Assembly: GCF_018406645.1 (NCBI RefSeq)
Contig: NZ_AP024546.1
Location: 558,001 to 622,000 of the forward strand
Direction of reading: 5' to 3'
Origin: Lysobacter helvus
GTDB taxonomy: Bacteria; Pseudomonadota; Gammaproteobacteria; Xanthomonadales; Xanthomonadaceae
DNA length: 64,000 nt
Below, in pieces: positions 25,488 to 34,983 of this stretch (the first letter of the stretch is position 1; each line of letters opens with the position of its first letter). The notes under the pieces were generated by a model. It was not told the origin of the DNA. It did no database searches and saw only the letters and a program-made list of their open reading frames with translations. The position numbers were made by a program, and so were the translations under genes.

Positions 25488-26378
25488 ATGGCCACCTACG
25501 CGATCGGCGACCTGCAAGGCTGCTACGACCCGTTGCAGCGCCTGCTCGAACGCCTGCGCTTCGACCCCGCGCAGGATCGCCTGTGGTTCTGCGGCGACCT
25601 CGTGAACCGCGGCGGCCAGTCGCTCGAAACATTGCGCCTCGTGCATTCGCTGCGCGCGCAGAGCGTGGTGGTGCTCGGCAACCATGACCTGTCGCTGCTC
25701 GCGATCGGCGAACGCCGTCCCGACGAACAACGCAAGGTCAACCCCGACCTGCAACGCGTGCTGTTCGCCGACGACGCGCGCGAACTCCTCGATTGGCTGC
25801 GCCTGCAACCGCTGCTGCACGCCGACCGCGCGCTCGGCTGGATGATGGTGCACGCGGGCCTCGCGCCGAAGTGGACCACCACGCTCGCGGAAAAACACGC
25901 CAGCGAAGTCGAGCGCAAGCTGCGCAGCGAGGGCTACCGCAAGCTGCTGAAGAACATGTACGGCGACAAGCCGGCGTGGTCGCCGGGCCTCGGCGGCATC
26001 GAGCGCGAGCGCGCGATCATCAATGTGTTCACGCGACTGCGCTATTGCTCGCCCCGCGGGCGCATCGCGTTCGAAGAGAAAGGCGCGCCGGGCACGCAGC
26101 AACCGGGCCTGTATCCCTGGTACGAAGTGCCGGGCCGTGCGGAGCGCGATCTCAAGATCGTATGCGGGCACTGGTCGACGCTGGGCCTGTTCCTCGGCCA
26201 CGGCGTGCATGCGATCGATACCGGCGCGGTGTGGGGCGGCAAGCTCACCGCGTTGCAGCTGGACACTGACGAACTGCGCGTCATCCAGGTGCCGGGCCGC
26301 GACGTGCCCGCCAATCCGCCGCAGCCGCGTCCGCCGTACCACCGTCCGCTCCCGGCGGTGCCCGCGCGCGACGAGTGA
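25488..26378 (+). CDS. apaH: Symmetrical bis(5'-nucleosyl)-tetraphosphatase ApaH
   Basis: 296 aa metallophosphoesterase that cleaves Ap4A to two ADP and also decaps Np4-capped RNA. Metal-binding motifs are intact: AIGDLQGCYDPL, WFCGDLVNRGGQSLE, VVLGNHDLSLLAIG, MVHAGLAPKW and CGHWSTLGLF. About 15-20 residues longer than E. coli ApaH through a Pro-rich tail. Fifteen bp after apaG; last gene of the plus-strand block, facing folA. Confidence 0.96.
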   Translation: MATYAIGDLQGCYDPLQRLLERLRFDPAQDRLWFCGDLVNRGGQSLETLRLVHSLRAQSVVVLGNHDLSLLAIGERRPDEQRKVNPDLQRVLFADDARELLDWLRLQPLLHADRALGWMMVHAGLAPKWTTTLAEKHASEVERKLRSEGYRKLLKNMYGDKPAWSPGLGGIERERAIINVFTRLRYCSPRGRIAFEEKGAPGTQQPGLYPWYEVPGRAERDLKIVCGHWSTLGLFLGHGVHAIDTGAVWGGKLTALQLDTDELRVIQVPGRDVPANPPQPRPPYHRPLPAVPARDE

Positions 26379-26380
26379 GG

Positions 26381-26872
26381 TTACGCGCGGTCGTAGTCGA
26401 TGAATTCGAACGCGAACGCATGCCGTTCGTCGGCCGCGTGCGCTTCGCGATGGGTCACGCGCCACGCCGCGGCATCGAACGCCGGGAAGAACGCATCGGC
26501 GCCTGCCACGATCGTGTCGACGTGCGTGAGGTGCAACCGATCCGCGCGCGGCAGGCACAGCGCGTAGACTTCGCCGCCGCCGATCACGCTGAGTTCGTCG
26601 TCGGCGAGCGCCAGCGCCGCATCGATCGAGTCCACCGCTTCCATCCCGTCGAACGGCACGCGTCCGCTGCGCGTCAGCACGAGGTTGCGACGCCCCGGCA
26701 ACGCGCGGCCGATCGATTCGGCCGTCTTGCGCCCCATCAGCACGGGCTTGCCGAGCGTGAGCGCCTTGAAGCGTTTCAGGTCCGCGGGCAGGTGCCACGG
26801 CAAGGCATTGCCGCGTCCGATCGCGCGGTGGCGATCGAGCGCGGCGACGAGGCTGAGGATCGGCTTGGGCAT
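26381..26872 (-). CDS. folA: Dihydrofolate reductase
   Basis: 163 aa, DHFR fold. N-terminal PILSLVAALDRHRAIGRGNALPWHLPADLKRF with the catalytic acidic residue of the substrate pocket (LPADLK), then PVLMGRKTAESIGRALPGR and SVIGGGEVYAL for NADPH binding. It makes tetrahydrofolate, used with the thymidylate synthase encoded 3 kb away. The start at 26872 puts the first beta-strand at residue 4. Convergent with apaH; only 2 bp separate the stops. Confidence 0.96.
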   Translation of the reverse strand: MPKPILSLVAALDRHRAIGRGNALPWHLPADLKRFKALTLGKPVLMGRKTAESIGRALPGRRNLVLTRSGRVPFDGMEAVDSIDAALALADDELSVIGGGEVYALCLPRADRLHLTHVDTIVAGADAFFPAFDAAAWRVTHREAHAADERHAFAFEFIDYDRA

Positions 26873-26901
26873 GCGGCGAGTATCGCTTACGTGCGCCACG
26901 A

Positions 26902-29175
26902 TCAGAACGGTTTGCCGATCTCCAGGAATAGCACGCCGTTGCCGCCTTCGCGCCAGCCGTACCCGAACAGCATGGGCCCCACCCACGAATCGAAGCCGAT
27001 GTAGAGGCTCGCGTTCCAGATGCCGTCGGCCCAGTCCATGTCGCTGCGTTTTTCCCACGCGTTGCCGTATTCCAGCGTGCCGCCCACCAGCGCCGAACGC
27101 CCGAACACCTCCGCCAGCTGCCACGTGTAACCGCCGTACACCACCGCGTAGTCCTGGCCGGTCAGTTCGAACTGGCGGAACCCCACGAGTTGCCCGCGCC
27201 CGCCGAGGCGATAGCGGTCCTGCACGGGCAGCGTGCCCTGCGTGGTGGCGTGGTAGCCCACGCCGCCCTGGATGGCGCTGCGGCCGAAGGACTTCGCGGC
27301 GAGCACGTCGAAATCCAGCTGCGCGTATTCGCTGTCGCTGCCGAGCCAGTCGCGCGCGATCGTGTACGCCAGGTTGGTGCCATAGCCGTTGCGCGGGAAG
27401 AACAGGCTGTCGAGGCGATCGATCGACACGAAGGCGGACAGGCGCCCGGTGTCGAAGTTGAACGGTACCGCGGGGTCGCCGGTCTGCACGCTCGCGTGTC
27501 CGCTGCCGCGCTCCAGGCCGAAGCCGGCGGTGCCGTAGTTGCCGAATTCGCGCGCCACCTGCAGTTCGACGCCGAGCGTGGCGACGTCGTACGTGGCCGT
27601 GTTGTGGCCATTGCTGTCGTACACGCGGATGTTCGGGTTGGCGTAAGCGGCCTCGGCGTGGAGGAGGTAGCGGTTGGCGATGTCGAACGGGTGGTAGTAC
27701 TCCGCCGACAGGCCCGGTTCGCTGCCGATCTGCAACACGACGCGCGCCTCGGCGCCGAACGGCGACAGCGGCGCGAACAGCAGGCCCATGCGCAGGTTGC
27801 TGTCGTAGCCGCCCTGGAAATCGTTGCTCAGCGTGAGGCCCAACTGGAGGTAATTCGGGCCCTGCGGTTTCGGGCGCGCGCTCACCACGATGCCCGTGCG
27901 GCCGTTTTCCTCCACCACTTCGTACGTCACGCTGGCCATCGTGCCGAAGCCGTACACGCGCAGCACGTGTTCTTCCACCTTCGCCGCGTCCAGCGGCTTG
28001 CCGATGTCGATGTCCAGTTGCGCGAGCAGCATCGCGTCGGCGTAGTCGGTCTGGTTGTCCAGGCGCACGAACTCGATGATCGGCGGCTGGTTGTCGAACA
28101 CGGGCCGTTGCGCGATCGCGGTGCGATACGCCGCGTCGTCCTTCGCGGCCAGGCGCGCCAGGCGCGGTCGCGCTGCTTCCGCGGCGCGCGCGCCGATCGC
28201 GAGCGCTTCCTTCGCCTTGTCGAAATCGCTGGTGGCCACGTCCGTGCCGAGGTCCGGCACGATGAGCACGTCGCCTTCGCCCATCGTGGCGAGCATGCGG
28301 CGCGTGTTGCCGGTGGTGAGCATGCCGGTCATCTGCGAAACGACCTGCAGCAGGCTGGCGTCGCGATCGAGTTTCTCGAGCGGCGTGCCCACGTCCACCG
28401 CGATCAGCACGTCCGCGCCCATCGTGCGCAACACATCGATCGGCACCTGGTCGGCGACACCACCATCGATCAGCACGTGCCCGCCGATTTCCACCGGCTG
28501 GAAGATGCCGGGCAGCGACATGCTCGCGCGCATCGCCATCGCCAGGCTGCCGTGGTCCAGCACCACGGGGTCGCCGGTGTTGAGGTCGGTGGCCACCGCG
28601 CGGAACGGGATCGGCAATTGGTCGAAGTGTTCGACGCGGCTCACGCCCAGCGTGGCCTGTTCGAACATCGCCAGGATGCGTTCGCCCTGCAGCACGCCGG
28701 GCGAGAGCTTCAGCCCGCGCGGTCCACCGATGCCGACGCCGACGGTGGCGAGGGCATCGCGGTCGTCCTGCTTGCGCCGGTAGGTGCGCTCGGGGCGTTC
28801 GATGGAATCGTCGAACAGGCGTTTCCAGTCGGTCGAGGTGACGAGGTGTTCCATGTCGTCGACCGACATGCCCGACGCGTACAAGCCGCCGACCAGCGCG
28901 CCCATGCTGGTGCCGGCGATGCAGTCGATCGGGATGTGCCGCGCTTCGATCTCGCGCAGGATCGCGACGTGCGCGATGCCGCGCGCGCCGCCGCCGCCGA
29001 GGGCCAGGCCGATGCGCGGGCGCGTGTCGCCGGGGGCGCGCGTGCCGCAGGCGGGGGTGGCCGGCGCCGTCGCAGGCGCGGGGGTGGTCGTGGTGGAAGT
29101 CGACTGCGCAAAGGCGGCCGATGTGAACAGGCCGCCCAGGAGGAGCATCGACCACGCTGCGTGCCTGCATCCCAT
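26902..29175 (-). CDS. Patatin-like phospholipase with C-terminal beta-barrel (PlpD/type Vd-like)
   Basis: 757 aa. Signal peptide (to AFAQS), Thr/Pro-rich linker, patatin domain (about residues 52-330) with oxyanion motif GGGGARG, nucleophile elbow GTSMGAL and catalytic DGGVADQVP. A POTRA-like segment follows (about 345-430), then a 16-strand Omp85/BamA-type barrel (about 440-757) ending LFLEIGKPF with a terminal Phe. This architecture matches Pseudomonas PlpD, a type Vd autotransporter whose lipase crosses the outer membrane through its own barrel. It probably acts on membrane phospholipids at the surface. Stop lies 29 bp from folA. Confidence 0.94.
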   Translation of the reverse strand: MGCRHAAWSMLLLGGLFTSAAFAQSTSTTTTPAPATAPATPACGTRAPGDTRPRIGLALGGGGARGIAHVAILREIEARHIPIDCIAGTSMGALVGGLYASGMSVDDMEHLVTSTDWKRLFDDSIERPERTYRRKQDDRDALATVGVGIGGPRGLKLSPGVLQGERILAMFEQATLGVSRVEHFDQLPIPFRAVATDLNTGDPVVLDHGSLAMAMRASMSLPGIFQPVEIGGHVLIDGGVADQVPIDVLRTMGADVLIAVDVGTPLEKLDRDASLLQVVSQMTGMLTTGNTRRMLATMGEGDVLIVPDLGTDVATSDFDKAKEALAIGARAAEAARPRLARLAAKDDAAYRTAIAQRPVFDNQPPIIEFVRLDNQTDYADAMLLAQLDIDIGKPLDAAKVEEHVLRVYGFGTMASVTYEVVEENGRTGIVVSARPKPQGPNYLQLGLTLSNDFQGGYDSNLRMGLLFAPLSPFGAEARVVLQIGSEPGLSAEYYHPFDIANRYLLHAEAAYANPNIRVYDSNGHNTATYDVATLGVELQVAREFGNYGTAGFGLERGSGHASVQTGDPAVPFNFDTGRLSAFVSIDRLDSLFFPRNGYGTNLAYTIARDWLGSDSEYAQLDFDVLAAKSFGRSAIQGGVGYHATTQGTLPVQDRYRLGGRGQLVGFRQFELTGQDYAVVYGGYTWQLAEVFGRSALVGGTLEYGNAWEKRSDMDWADGIWNASLYIGFDSWVGPMLFGYGWREGGNGVLFLEIGKPF

Positions 29176-29244
29176 GCAATCACCTCGCTGGCGCCCCTGC
29201 GCGCCAGCGCATTCTGGCCCGGTTCGCGGGCCGGTGTCAGTCCG

Positions 29245-29634
29245 TCATTGCACCGTGTAGCCCTTGCCCGACATGCACGCGCCCCAGGCCCGCCAGTAGG
29301 TGTCGATGGATTGCGCCTTGGCGGTCTGCTGCTGTTGCACCTGCGCGGCCTGGCTGCGGCGCGAGCGCGCGCCGCCGGCGATCACGCCCGCCGCGGCGCC
29401 GGTCTTCGCGCCCTGCGAGGAATCGCCGTGCGCCACCTCGCCGATCACCGCGCCGGCCGCCGCGCCGCGCACCGCGCCGCGGGCGCGCTGGCCCTGCGGT
29501 CCGGTGGTGGTGGTCGGGGCCGCGGCGACGGCCGCCGGGTCGATGCCCGTGTCGGTCTTCGCCCAGGCCTGGCAACTGCCATCGTCCTTGGCCTTCTGGT
29601 CGGCTGACTGGTCGTCGGCGATGAGGATTCGCAT
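29245..29634 (-). CDS. Glycine-zipper (YMGG-like) small protein
   Basis: 129 aa. A central Ala/Gly-rich glycine zipper (ARGAVRGAAAGAVIGEVAHG and GAKTGAAAGVIAGGA, residues about 53-87) resembles two-helix Gly-zipper domains that insert in or line membranes. It is flanked by a Cys-Gln-x-Trp motif (SCQAWAKTDTGIDP) and a C-terminal YWRAWGACMSGKGY with a second Cys. Unlike most family members I know, no signal peptide or lipobox is visible; the start (MRILIADDQ) looks cytosolic, so either the start or the localisation is unusual. Between the PlpD-like gene and thyA. Confidence 0.75.
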   Translation of the reverse strand: MRILIADDQSADQKAKDDGSCQAWAKTDTGIDPAAVAAAPTTTTGPQGQRARGAVRGAAAGAVIGEVAHGDSSQGAKTGAAAGVIAGGARSRRSQAAQVQQQQTAKAQSIDTYWRAWGACMSGKGYTVQ

Positions 29635-29737
29635 GGCAGATCCCGGCGGCCCGCGTTGGGATCGGAGGATACGCCCGGTGACCGGAAGTCACCTAGCGGC
29701 CTTTCGTGCACGCGCCCCGGATGCGGCCCGACCTGCG

Positions 29738-30571
29738 TCAGACGGCGATGGGCGCCTTGATGGCCGCATGCGGCGTGTAACCGGTGATCTCGAAGTCGTC
29801 GAAGCGGTAGTCGAACAACGACGGCGGCCGGCGCTTGATCGTGAGCTGCGGCAAGGGCCTCGGCTCGCGCGCAAGCTGCGTGCGCGCCTGTTCGAGGTGG
29901 TTGTTGTACAGGTGCACGTCGCCGCCCACCCACACGAACTCGCCCACGTCGAGGTCGCATTGCTGCGCCACCATGTGCACGAGCAAGGCGTAGCTGGCGA
30001 TGTTGAACGGCGTGCCGAGCAGGAAATCCTGGCTGCGCGCCATCAACATGCACGAGAGCCTTCCGTCGGCGACATAGAACTGGAACAGCGTGTGGCACGC
30101 GGCCAGCGCCATGCGCCCGTCGCGCACGTTGTTTTGCGGGCTGCGCGATTCGTCCGGCAGGTATTCGACGTTCCAGGCGCTGACGATGTGGCGGCGCGAA
30201 TTCGGCTTCGCCTTCAATGCAGCGATCAGCCCCGACATCTGGTCGATCGTGCCGCCGTCGCGCGTGGGCCAGCTGCGCCACTGCGCGCCGTACAACGGGC
30301 CGAGACTGCCGTCTTCGGTCGCCCATTCGTCCCAGATGCTGACGCCGTTGTCCTGCAGATAGCGCACGTTGGTGTCGCCGGCGAGGAACCACAGCAGCTC
30401 GTGGATCACCGACTTCAGGTGCAGCTTCTTCGTCGTGACGAGCGGGAACCCCTCGCGCAGGTCGAACCGCATCATCCGCCCGAACACGCTCAGCGTGCCC
30501 GTGCCGGTGCGGTCGCCCTTGGGGGTGCCGTGTTCCAGGATCTCGCGCATCAGGTCGAGGTATTGGCGCAT
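29738..30571 (-). CDS. thyA: Thymidylate synthase
   Basis: 277 aa. It methylates dUMP with methylene-tetrahydrofolate. Signature segments: [39 protein letters not shown], the catalytic Cys in [13 protein letters not shown] (near residue 158), [23 protein letters not shown] and [13 protein letters not shown]. The usual Pro before the catalytic Cys (PCH in E. coli) is Ala here, a tolerated variant in some bacteria. Seventeen bp after lgt, the classical lgt-thyA pair. Confidence 0.96.
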   Translation of the reverse strand: MRQYLDLMREILEHGTPKGDRTGTGTLSVFGRMMRFDLREGFPLVTTKKLHLKSVIHELLWFLAGDTNVRYLQDNGVSIWDEWATEDGSLGPLYGAQWRSWPTRDGGTIDQMSGLIAALKAKPNSRRHIVSAWNVEYLPDESRSPQNNVRDGRMALAACHTLFQFYVADGRLSCMLMARSQDFLLGTPFNIASYALLVHMVAQQCDLDVGEFVWVGGDVHLYNNHLEQARTQLAREPRPLPQLTIKRRPPSLFDYRFDDFEITGYTPHAAIKAPIAV

Positions 30572-30587
30572 GTGACGCTCCGTGCGG

Positions 30588-31466
30588 TCAGGCGACGCGC
30601 GGCTGCAGCGTCGGCGCGCTGCGCGAACACCACAACCAGAACAGGCCCAGCAGGATCAGCGGCACGCTCAGCAACTGGCCCATCGTGAGCCAGCCGAAGG
30701 CGATGTAATCGAGTTGCTGGTCGGGCACGCGCACGAACTCCACGAGGAAGCGGAACACGCCGTACAACAGCACGAACAGGCCCGCCACCGAATAGCGCGG
30801 CCGCGGCTTGCGCGAATACAGCCACAGCACCAGGAATAGCACCAGGCCTTCGAGGAACGCCTGGTACAGCTGCGAAGGATGGCGCGCGAACACATCCAGT
30901 GCGCCGGCTTCGAACTGCGCGCGCAACGCCTGCGGATCCATGCTGGCGTACGGCTGCGGCAGCGCGTTCGGGAACACCACGCCCCAGTGCGCGTCGGTGG
31001 GCTTGCCCCACAGCTCGCCGTTGATGAAGTTGCCCAGGCGCCCGAAGCCCAGCCCCGGCGGCACCAGCGGCGCGATGAATTCCATCGTGTCCATCACGTG
31101 CAGGCCGTGCTTGCGCGACCACCACCACGTGGCCACCACCACGCCGATCAGGCCGCCGTGGAAGCTCATGCCGCCTTCCCACAGTTTCAGCATCTGCAGC
31201 GGATGGGCGATGTAGGTGTGCAGGTCGTAGAACAGGATGTAGCCCAGCCGCCCGCCGAGCACCACGCCGACCATCGCGTAGAACATCAGGTCGCCGAAGC
31301 CGTGGCCGTCGACGCCGGGCAGCCGCCCTGCGCGGATGCGGCGATTGCCGAGCCACCATGCAACGGCGAACCCGAGCAGGTACATCAGGCCGTACCAGTG
31401 GATCTTCAGCGGGCCGAGCGCGAGTGCGATCGGGTCGATCTGGTGCAGGTACGTCAAATCGTGCAA
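30588..31466 (-). CDS. lgt: Prolipoprotein diacylglyceryl transferase
   Basis: 292 aa inner-membrane enzyme with seven helices. It attaches diacylglycerol to the lipobox Cys of prolipoproteins such as those in this window. Signature [15 protein letters not shown] at about residues 141-155, [11 protein letters not shown] with the essential His, and [12 protein letters not shown]. Length equals the E. coli enzyme. The start at 31466 precedes the first helix correctly. Confidence 0.96.
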   Translation of the reverse strand: MHDLTYLHQIDPIALALGPLKIHWYGLMYLLGFAVAWWLGNRRIRAGRLPGVDGHGFGDLMFYAMVGVVLGGRLGYILFYDLHTYIAHPLQMLKLWEGGMSFHGGLIGVVVATWWWSRKHGLHVMDTMEFIAPLVPPGLGFGRLGNFINGELWGKPTDAHWGVVFPNALPQPYASMDPQALRAQFEAGALDVFARHPSQLYQAFLEGLVLFLVLWLYSRKPRPRYSVAGLFVLLYGVFRFLVEFVRVPDQQLDYIAFGWLTMGQLLSVPLILLGLFWLWCSRSAPTLQPRVA

Positions 31467-31517
31467 GGCGTTGTCCAGGCGATGGCGCGTGGCGGCATTG
31501 TGCCCCAGCGTCGCGCG

Positions 31518-32003
31518 TCAGAGGAGGCGCGGGCGGTTCGGCAATTCGTCGCGGTCCGGGGTGCCCGCGACCAGCGGCGCGTGCTCGGCGAGCAGGTCGG
31601 AAATCGCCGCCACGCCTTCGACGATCGCCGCTTCCGGCTCCCCGGCGCGCAGGCGCGCCTGCATCGCATCGGACACTGCGCGCCAGCGCGCGGGATCCAC
31701 GTTGCGCAGGCCGCGGTCGGCCACGATTTCGAGGCGATGGTCGGCGAGCAACAGGTACACCAGCACGCCCGTGTTGCCTTCGGTGTCCCACACGCGCAGC
31801 CGCGCGAACGCGTCCTCGGCACGGGTGCGCGCGTCGACGCCGCGCAGCACGTCGAGCCAGTGCAGCGCAGGCTCCACCGCGAAACAGATCTCGCCGCTGT
31901 GGCGCAGTTCGCTGGCGTCGATCGCGGCCGTGATGCGGTCCATCGCGTCCTCGGGGAACCAGGCGCGGGCAGGACGTGCGAGCAGGTGTCGGAACAGGCG
32001 CAT
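31518..32003 (-). CDS. TPM-domain protein, soluble
   Basis: 161 aa from ATG 32003. A TPM (TLP18.3/Psb32/MOLO-1) domain spans about residues 20-140, with SGEICFAVEPAL, FARLRVWDTEGNTGVLVYLLLADHRLEIVADRG and the acidic exit loop AAIVEGVAAISDLLAEHAP. No signal peptide, one weak hydrophobic stretch only. Small TPM proteins of this kind usually follow lemA and a YgcG-like TPM gene, as here. Function is poorly known; roles in envelope stress or membrane complex repair have been proposed for relatives. Confidence 0.88.
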   Translation of the reverse strand: MRLFRHLLARPARAWFPEDAMDRITAAIDASELRHSGEICFAVEPALHWLDVLRGVDARTRAEDAFARLRVWDTEGNTGVLVYLLLADHRLEIVADRGLRNVDPARWRAVSDAMQARLRAGEPEAAIVEGVAAISDLLAEHAPLVAGTPDRDELPNRPRLL

Positions 32004-32014
32004 GGTCGCGATCC

Positions 32015-32917
32015 TCACCAACTGCCGGAGGCGCCACCGCCCCCGCTCATGCCGCCGCCGCCCGACCAGCCGCCACCGCCGCCGCCGAACCCGCCGCCGC
32101 CCCCGAATCCGCCACCGCCGAACCCGCCCCAGCCGCCATGGCGCGCGGCGCGCCCGGTGGGCGCCGCCGACAGCCCGACGAACAGGCCGACCAGTGCGCC
32201 GAGCCCGCCGACCAGCACGAGCGACGACACCAACCACGCCACGAATCCGGCTGCGCCCGCCCCCACCACGCCGCGCAGGGCGGCCGGCAGCCAGCGGAAC
32301 ATCCCGCGCACGAACGTGGCGATGATGAAAGACAGGAACAACGCGAAGACCCACTGCCCGCCATCGCGCCCGCCGCTGCTGCCCTTGTTGTCGGCCATCG
32401 GCGGCGGCAGTTCCTCGCCGTCGATCAGCTTGGCCAGCGCCGCCGTGCCGTCGGTCAGCCCGCCCGCGTAATCGCCCGCGCGGAACTTCGGCACCAGGTA
32501 TTCCTGGATCACGCGGTTGGCGATCGCATCGGGGATCGCGCCTTCCAGGCCATAGCCCGGTTCGATGCGCACGCGCCGGTCGTTCTTGGCCACGACCACC
32601 AGCACGCCATCGTCCACGCCCTTGCGCCCGAGCTTGTACTGCTCGAACGCGCGCACGGTGTATTGCTCGATGGTTTCCGGCTGCGTGGTGGGCACCATCA
32701 GCACCTGCAGCTGGCTGCCCTTGCGCTGCTGCAGCGCGCGCGCCTGTTGTTCCAGCGACGCGATGGCTGCCGCATCGAGCGTGCCGGTGGTGTCGATCAC
32801 CGGGCGATCGAGTTTCGGGATCGGCGCGTTGGCCTGCGCGAACGCCGACGCGCTGGCGATCACCAGCGCGAAGGCGAAGCAGACCGTGCGCGCGAAACGC
32901 GGCAGCGCGTTGTGCAT
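32015..32917 (-). CDS. YgcG/TPM-domain membrane protein with Gly-rich tail
   Basis: 300 aa. Signal peptide ends at SAFAQA. The TPM domain (about 38-165) has DTTGTLDAAAIASLEQQ and KGVDDGVLVVVAKNDRRVRIEPGYGLEGAIPD. Two to three transmembrane helices (about 185-255) follow, then a GGGGFGG/SGGGGM tail typical of the YgcG family. Eleven bp upstream of the smaller TPM gene and 7 bp downstream of lemA, so one operon. The tail ends GASGSW. Confidence 0.92.
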   Translation of the reverse strand: MHNALPRFARTVCFAFALVIASASAFAQANAPIPKLDRPVIDTTGTLDAAAIASLEQQARALQQRKGSQLQVLMVPTTQPETIEQYTVRAFEQYKLGRKGVDDGVLVVVAKNDRRVRIEPGYGLEGAIPDAIANRVIQEYLVPKFRAGDYAGGLTDGTAALAKLIDGEELPPPMADNKGSSGGRDGGQWVFALFLSFIIATFVRGMFRWLPAALRGVVGAGAAGFVAWLVSSLVLVGGLGALVGLFVGLSAAPTGRAARHGGWGGFGGGGFGGGGGFGGGGGGWSGGGGMSGGGGASGSW

Positions 32918-32924
32918 CAGCGCG

Positions 32925-33560
32925 TCAGTACGCCGGGGCGCGCGCGGCGGTGGTCGCCGGCGCCGTCGTCGGCGGGTTGAATTCCACGGTCGGCGCGTTG
33001 GAGATCTGCGCTTCGTTCTCCACGGAGAAGTTCGGCTTTTCCTTGTGGCCGAACATCTTCGCGGTGAAGTTCTGCGGGAACTGGCGGATGTAGGTGTTGT
33101 AGTCCTGCACGGTCGTGATGTAACGGCCGCGCGCGACGGTGATCCGGTTCTCCGTGCCTTCCAGTTGCGCCTGCAGGTCGCGGAAGGACTGGTCGGACTT
33201 GAGGTTCGGATAGTTCTCGGTCACCACCATCAGGCGGGACAACGCCTGCGAGAGGTCGCCCTGCGCTTTCTGGAACTGCGCCAGCGAAGCCGCGTCTTCC
33301 GCGTTGACCTGGATCTGCCCGACCTTGGCGCGCGCCTCGGTCACGCGGATCAGCACGTCGCGTTCCTGCGCGGCGTAGCCCTTCACGGTGTTGACGAGGT
33401 TGGGGATGAGGTCGGCGCGGCGCTTGTACTGGTTGAGCACTTCCGACCATGCGCCCTTGACGGCCTGGTCCTTCGCCTGGATCTGGTTGTAGCCGCAGCC
33501 GGACAGCAGCGCGATGGCGAGCCCGAGGAGCAGCGCGCGCAGGAAGGTGTTCGGACGCAT
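32925..33560 (-). CDS. lemA: LemA family lipoprotein
   Basis: 211 aa. Signal with lipobox LLSGCGYN, predicted outer or inner membrane lipoprotein (many LemA proteins are merely anchored). The LemA core is VLNQYKRRADLIPNLVNTVKGYAAQERDVLIRVTEARA, then YPNLKSDQSFRDLQAQLEGTENRI and YNTYIRQFPQNFTAKMFG, forming a helical bundle. A Pro/Ala/Thr tail follows. First gene of the lemA-TPM-TPM operon. LemA-YgcG pairs occur widely but their activity is not settled. Confidence 0.95.
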   Translation of the reverse strand: MRPNTFLRALLLGLAIALLSGCGYNQIQAKDQAVKGAWSEVLNQYKRRADLIPNLVNTVKGYAAQERDVLIRVTEARAKVGQIQVNAEDAASLAQFQKAQGDLSQALSRLMVVTENYPNLKSDQSFRDLQAQLEGTENRITVARGRYITTVQDYNTYIRQFPQNFTAKMFGHKEKPNFSVENEAQISNAPTVEFNPPTTAPATTAARAPAY

Positions 33561-33649
33561 GGGGTTGGCTCCGCGGTGGGGGACGCGCGGCATTCCAGCA
33601 TCGAAGGGGGTAGGACGCAATGAAGGCGCGTCCCGGGCCCCGCGGGGCG

Positions 33650-34384
33650 CTACTGCGCGAGCTGTCGCGCGCTGGCCTTGCGCCGCGCCCAGAGGTTCAG
33701 GCACTCCACCGCGGCGGAGAAGCCCATCGCGCCGTAGAGGTAGCCCTTCGGGATGTGCAGTTCGAAGCCATCCAGGAGCAGGTACACGCCCACCAGCACG
33801 ATGAAGGCCAGGGCCAGCATCTTGATGGTCGGGTTGCGCTCGATGAAATGGCCCAGGGGCGTGGCGGCCAGCAGCATCACGCCCACCGCCAGCAGGATCG
33901 CGCCGACCATGATCGTCACGTGGTTGGCCATGCCGACCGCGGCGATCACCGAATCCAGCGAGAACACGATGTCGATGATCGCGATCTGCGCGATCACCAT
34001 GCCGAAGGAGACCAGCGGCTTGGTGTGGATGTCCTCGGCTTCGTCCTCGCCCATCAGCAGGTCGCGGATCTCCATGATCCCCTTCACCACCAGGAACACG
34101 CCGCCCAGGATCAGCACCAGGTCGCGCACCGAGATGCCCTGGCCGAACAGGCGGAACAGGTCCTGGGTGAGGCCGGCGAGCCACGCCAGCGTGAGCAGCA
34201 ACCCGATGCGCGTGATGCACGCCACCGCGATGCCGAACTTGCGCGCGCGCTCCCGCTTCTCCTGCGGCAGCTTGCTGACCGCGATCGCGATGAACACCAG
34301 GTTGTCGATGCCCAGCACGATCTCGATCGCACTGAGGGTCACCAGGGTGAGCCAGGCCTGGGGATCGGCCAACCAATCCAGCAT
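33650..34384 (-). CDS. TerC family integral membrane protein
   Basis: 244 aa with about seven helices. TerC signatures: LSAIEIVLGIDNLVFIAIA with the acidic metal-site residues, and IAIIDIVFSLDSVIAAVGM in the second repeat. A cytosolic loop contains GEDEAEDIHTKPL. TerC/Alx proteins are linked to manganese efflux and metal loading of secreted enzymes. Twenty bp after dgkA, likely co-transcribed. Confidence 0.93.
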   Translation of the reverse strand: MLDWLADPQAWLTLVTLSAIEIVLGIDNLVFIAIAVSKLPQEKRERARKFGIAVACITRIGLLLTLAWLAGLTQDLFRLFGQGISVRDLVLILGGVFLVVKGIMEIRDLLMGEDEAEDIHTKPLVSFGMVIAQIAIIDIVFSLDSVIAAVGMANHVTIMVGAILLAVGVMLLAATPLGHFIERNPTIKMLALAFIVLVGVYLLLDGFELHIPKGYLYGAMGFSAAVECLNLWARRKASARQLAQ

Positions 34385-34404
34385 CGCGCGGGAATCCTAA
34401 GGGG

Positions 34405-34785
34405 TCAGAAGAAATGCGGGACCAAGATGCAGCCCCACACCAGCAATACGTTGAGCATCGTCAGGAACACCGCGGCTGAACCCATGTCCTTGGCGCGCCC
34501 GGCCAATTCGTGGAATTCGGGGCCGTAGCGCTCGATCACCGCTTCGATCGCGGAATTGAGCAGCTCGACCGCCATTACCAGCAGGCAACTGCCCACCAGC
34601 AACGCGCGCTCCACCCCCGTCGCCCCGAGCCACAGCCCCAGCGGGCAGAACACGAGGAACAGGTACACCTCGAGCCGGAACGAGGACTCGTGCAACCACG
34701 CCGCACGCAGCCCCTGCATCGACCACACGGTCGCCTTGAGGATTCGGCCGGGGTGGCGGGGCAGGTGTCCGAACTGGTCAGCCAT
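34405..34785 (-). CDS. dgkA: Diacylglycerol kinase (prokaryotic DgkA)
   Basis: 126 aa, three transmembrane helices. It phosphorylates diacylglycerol to phosphatidate, recycling lipid from envelope glucan synthesis. Conserved LKATVWSMQGLRAAWLHESSFRLEV and catalytic VELLNSAIEAVIERYGPEFHELAGRAKDMGSAAV. Start 34785 chosen because the family begins about here; the longer 165-residue reading adds a non-conserved leader overlapping the VOC promoter region. Confidence 0.94.
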   Translation of the reverse strand: MADQFGHLPRHPGRILKATVWSMQGLRAAWLHESSFRLEVYLFLVFCPLGLWLGATGVERALLVGSCLLVMAVELLNSAIEAVIERYGPEFHELAGRAKDMGSAAVFLTMLNVLLVWGCILVPHFF

Positions 34786-34983
34786 GGGCGCCGCCGCGAT
34801 CGGTGCGCAGGTGCTTGGACGGCATGGCTTGGACGAGGACCGGCTCCCGAGGAGCGGCGATTCTGCCACACCGCGGCGCCCGACCCATGTGCATGAGGAC
34901 ACGCCGCGCGGTCACCGGCGCATAACGAATCCCGGCGCAACGTCCCGCTTTCCGGCTCCCCCCGCCCCCGCGAGCGTCCCGCC

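Noticed and set aside
29610-29634. MRILIADDQ start of the glycine-zipper protein considered as a response-regulator receiver
   Set aside because: No receiver motifs follow (no phospho-Asp, Thr or Lys); the next residues lead directly into the zipper protein.
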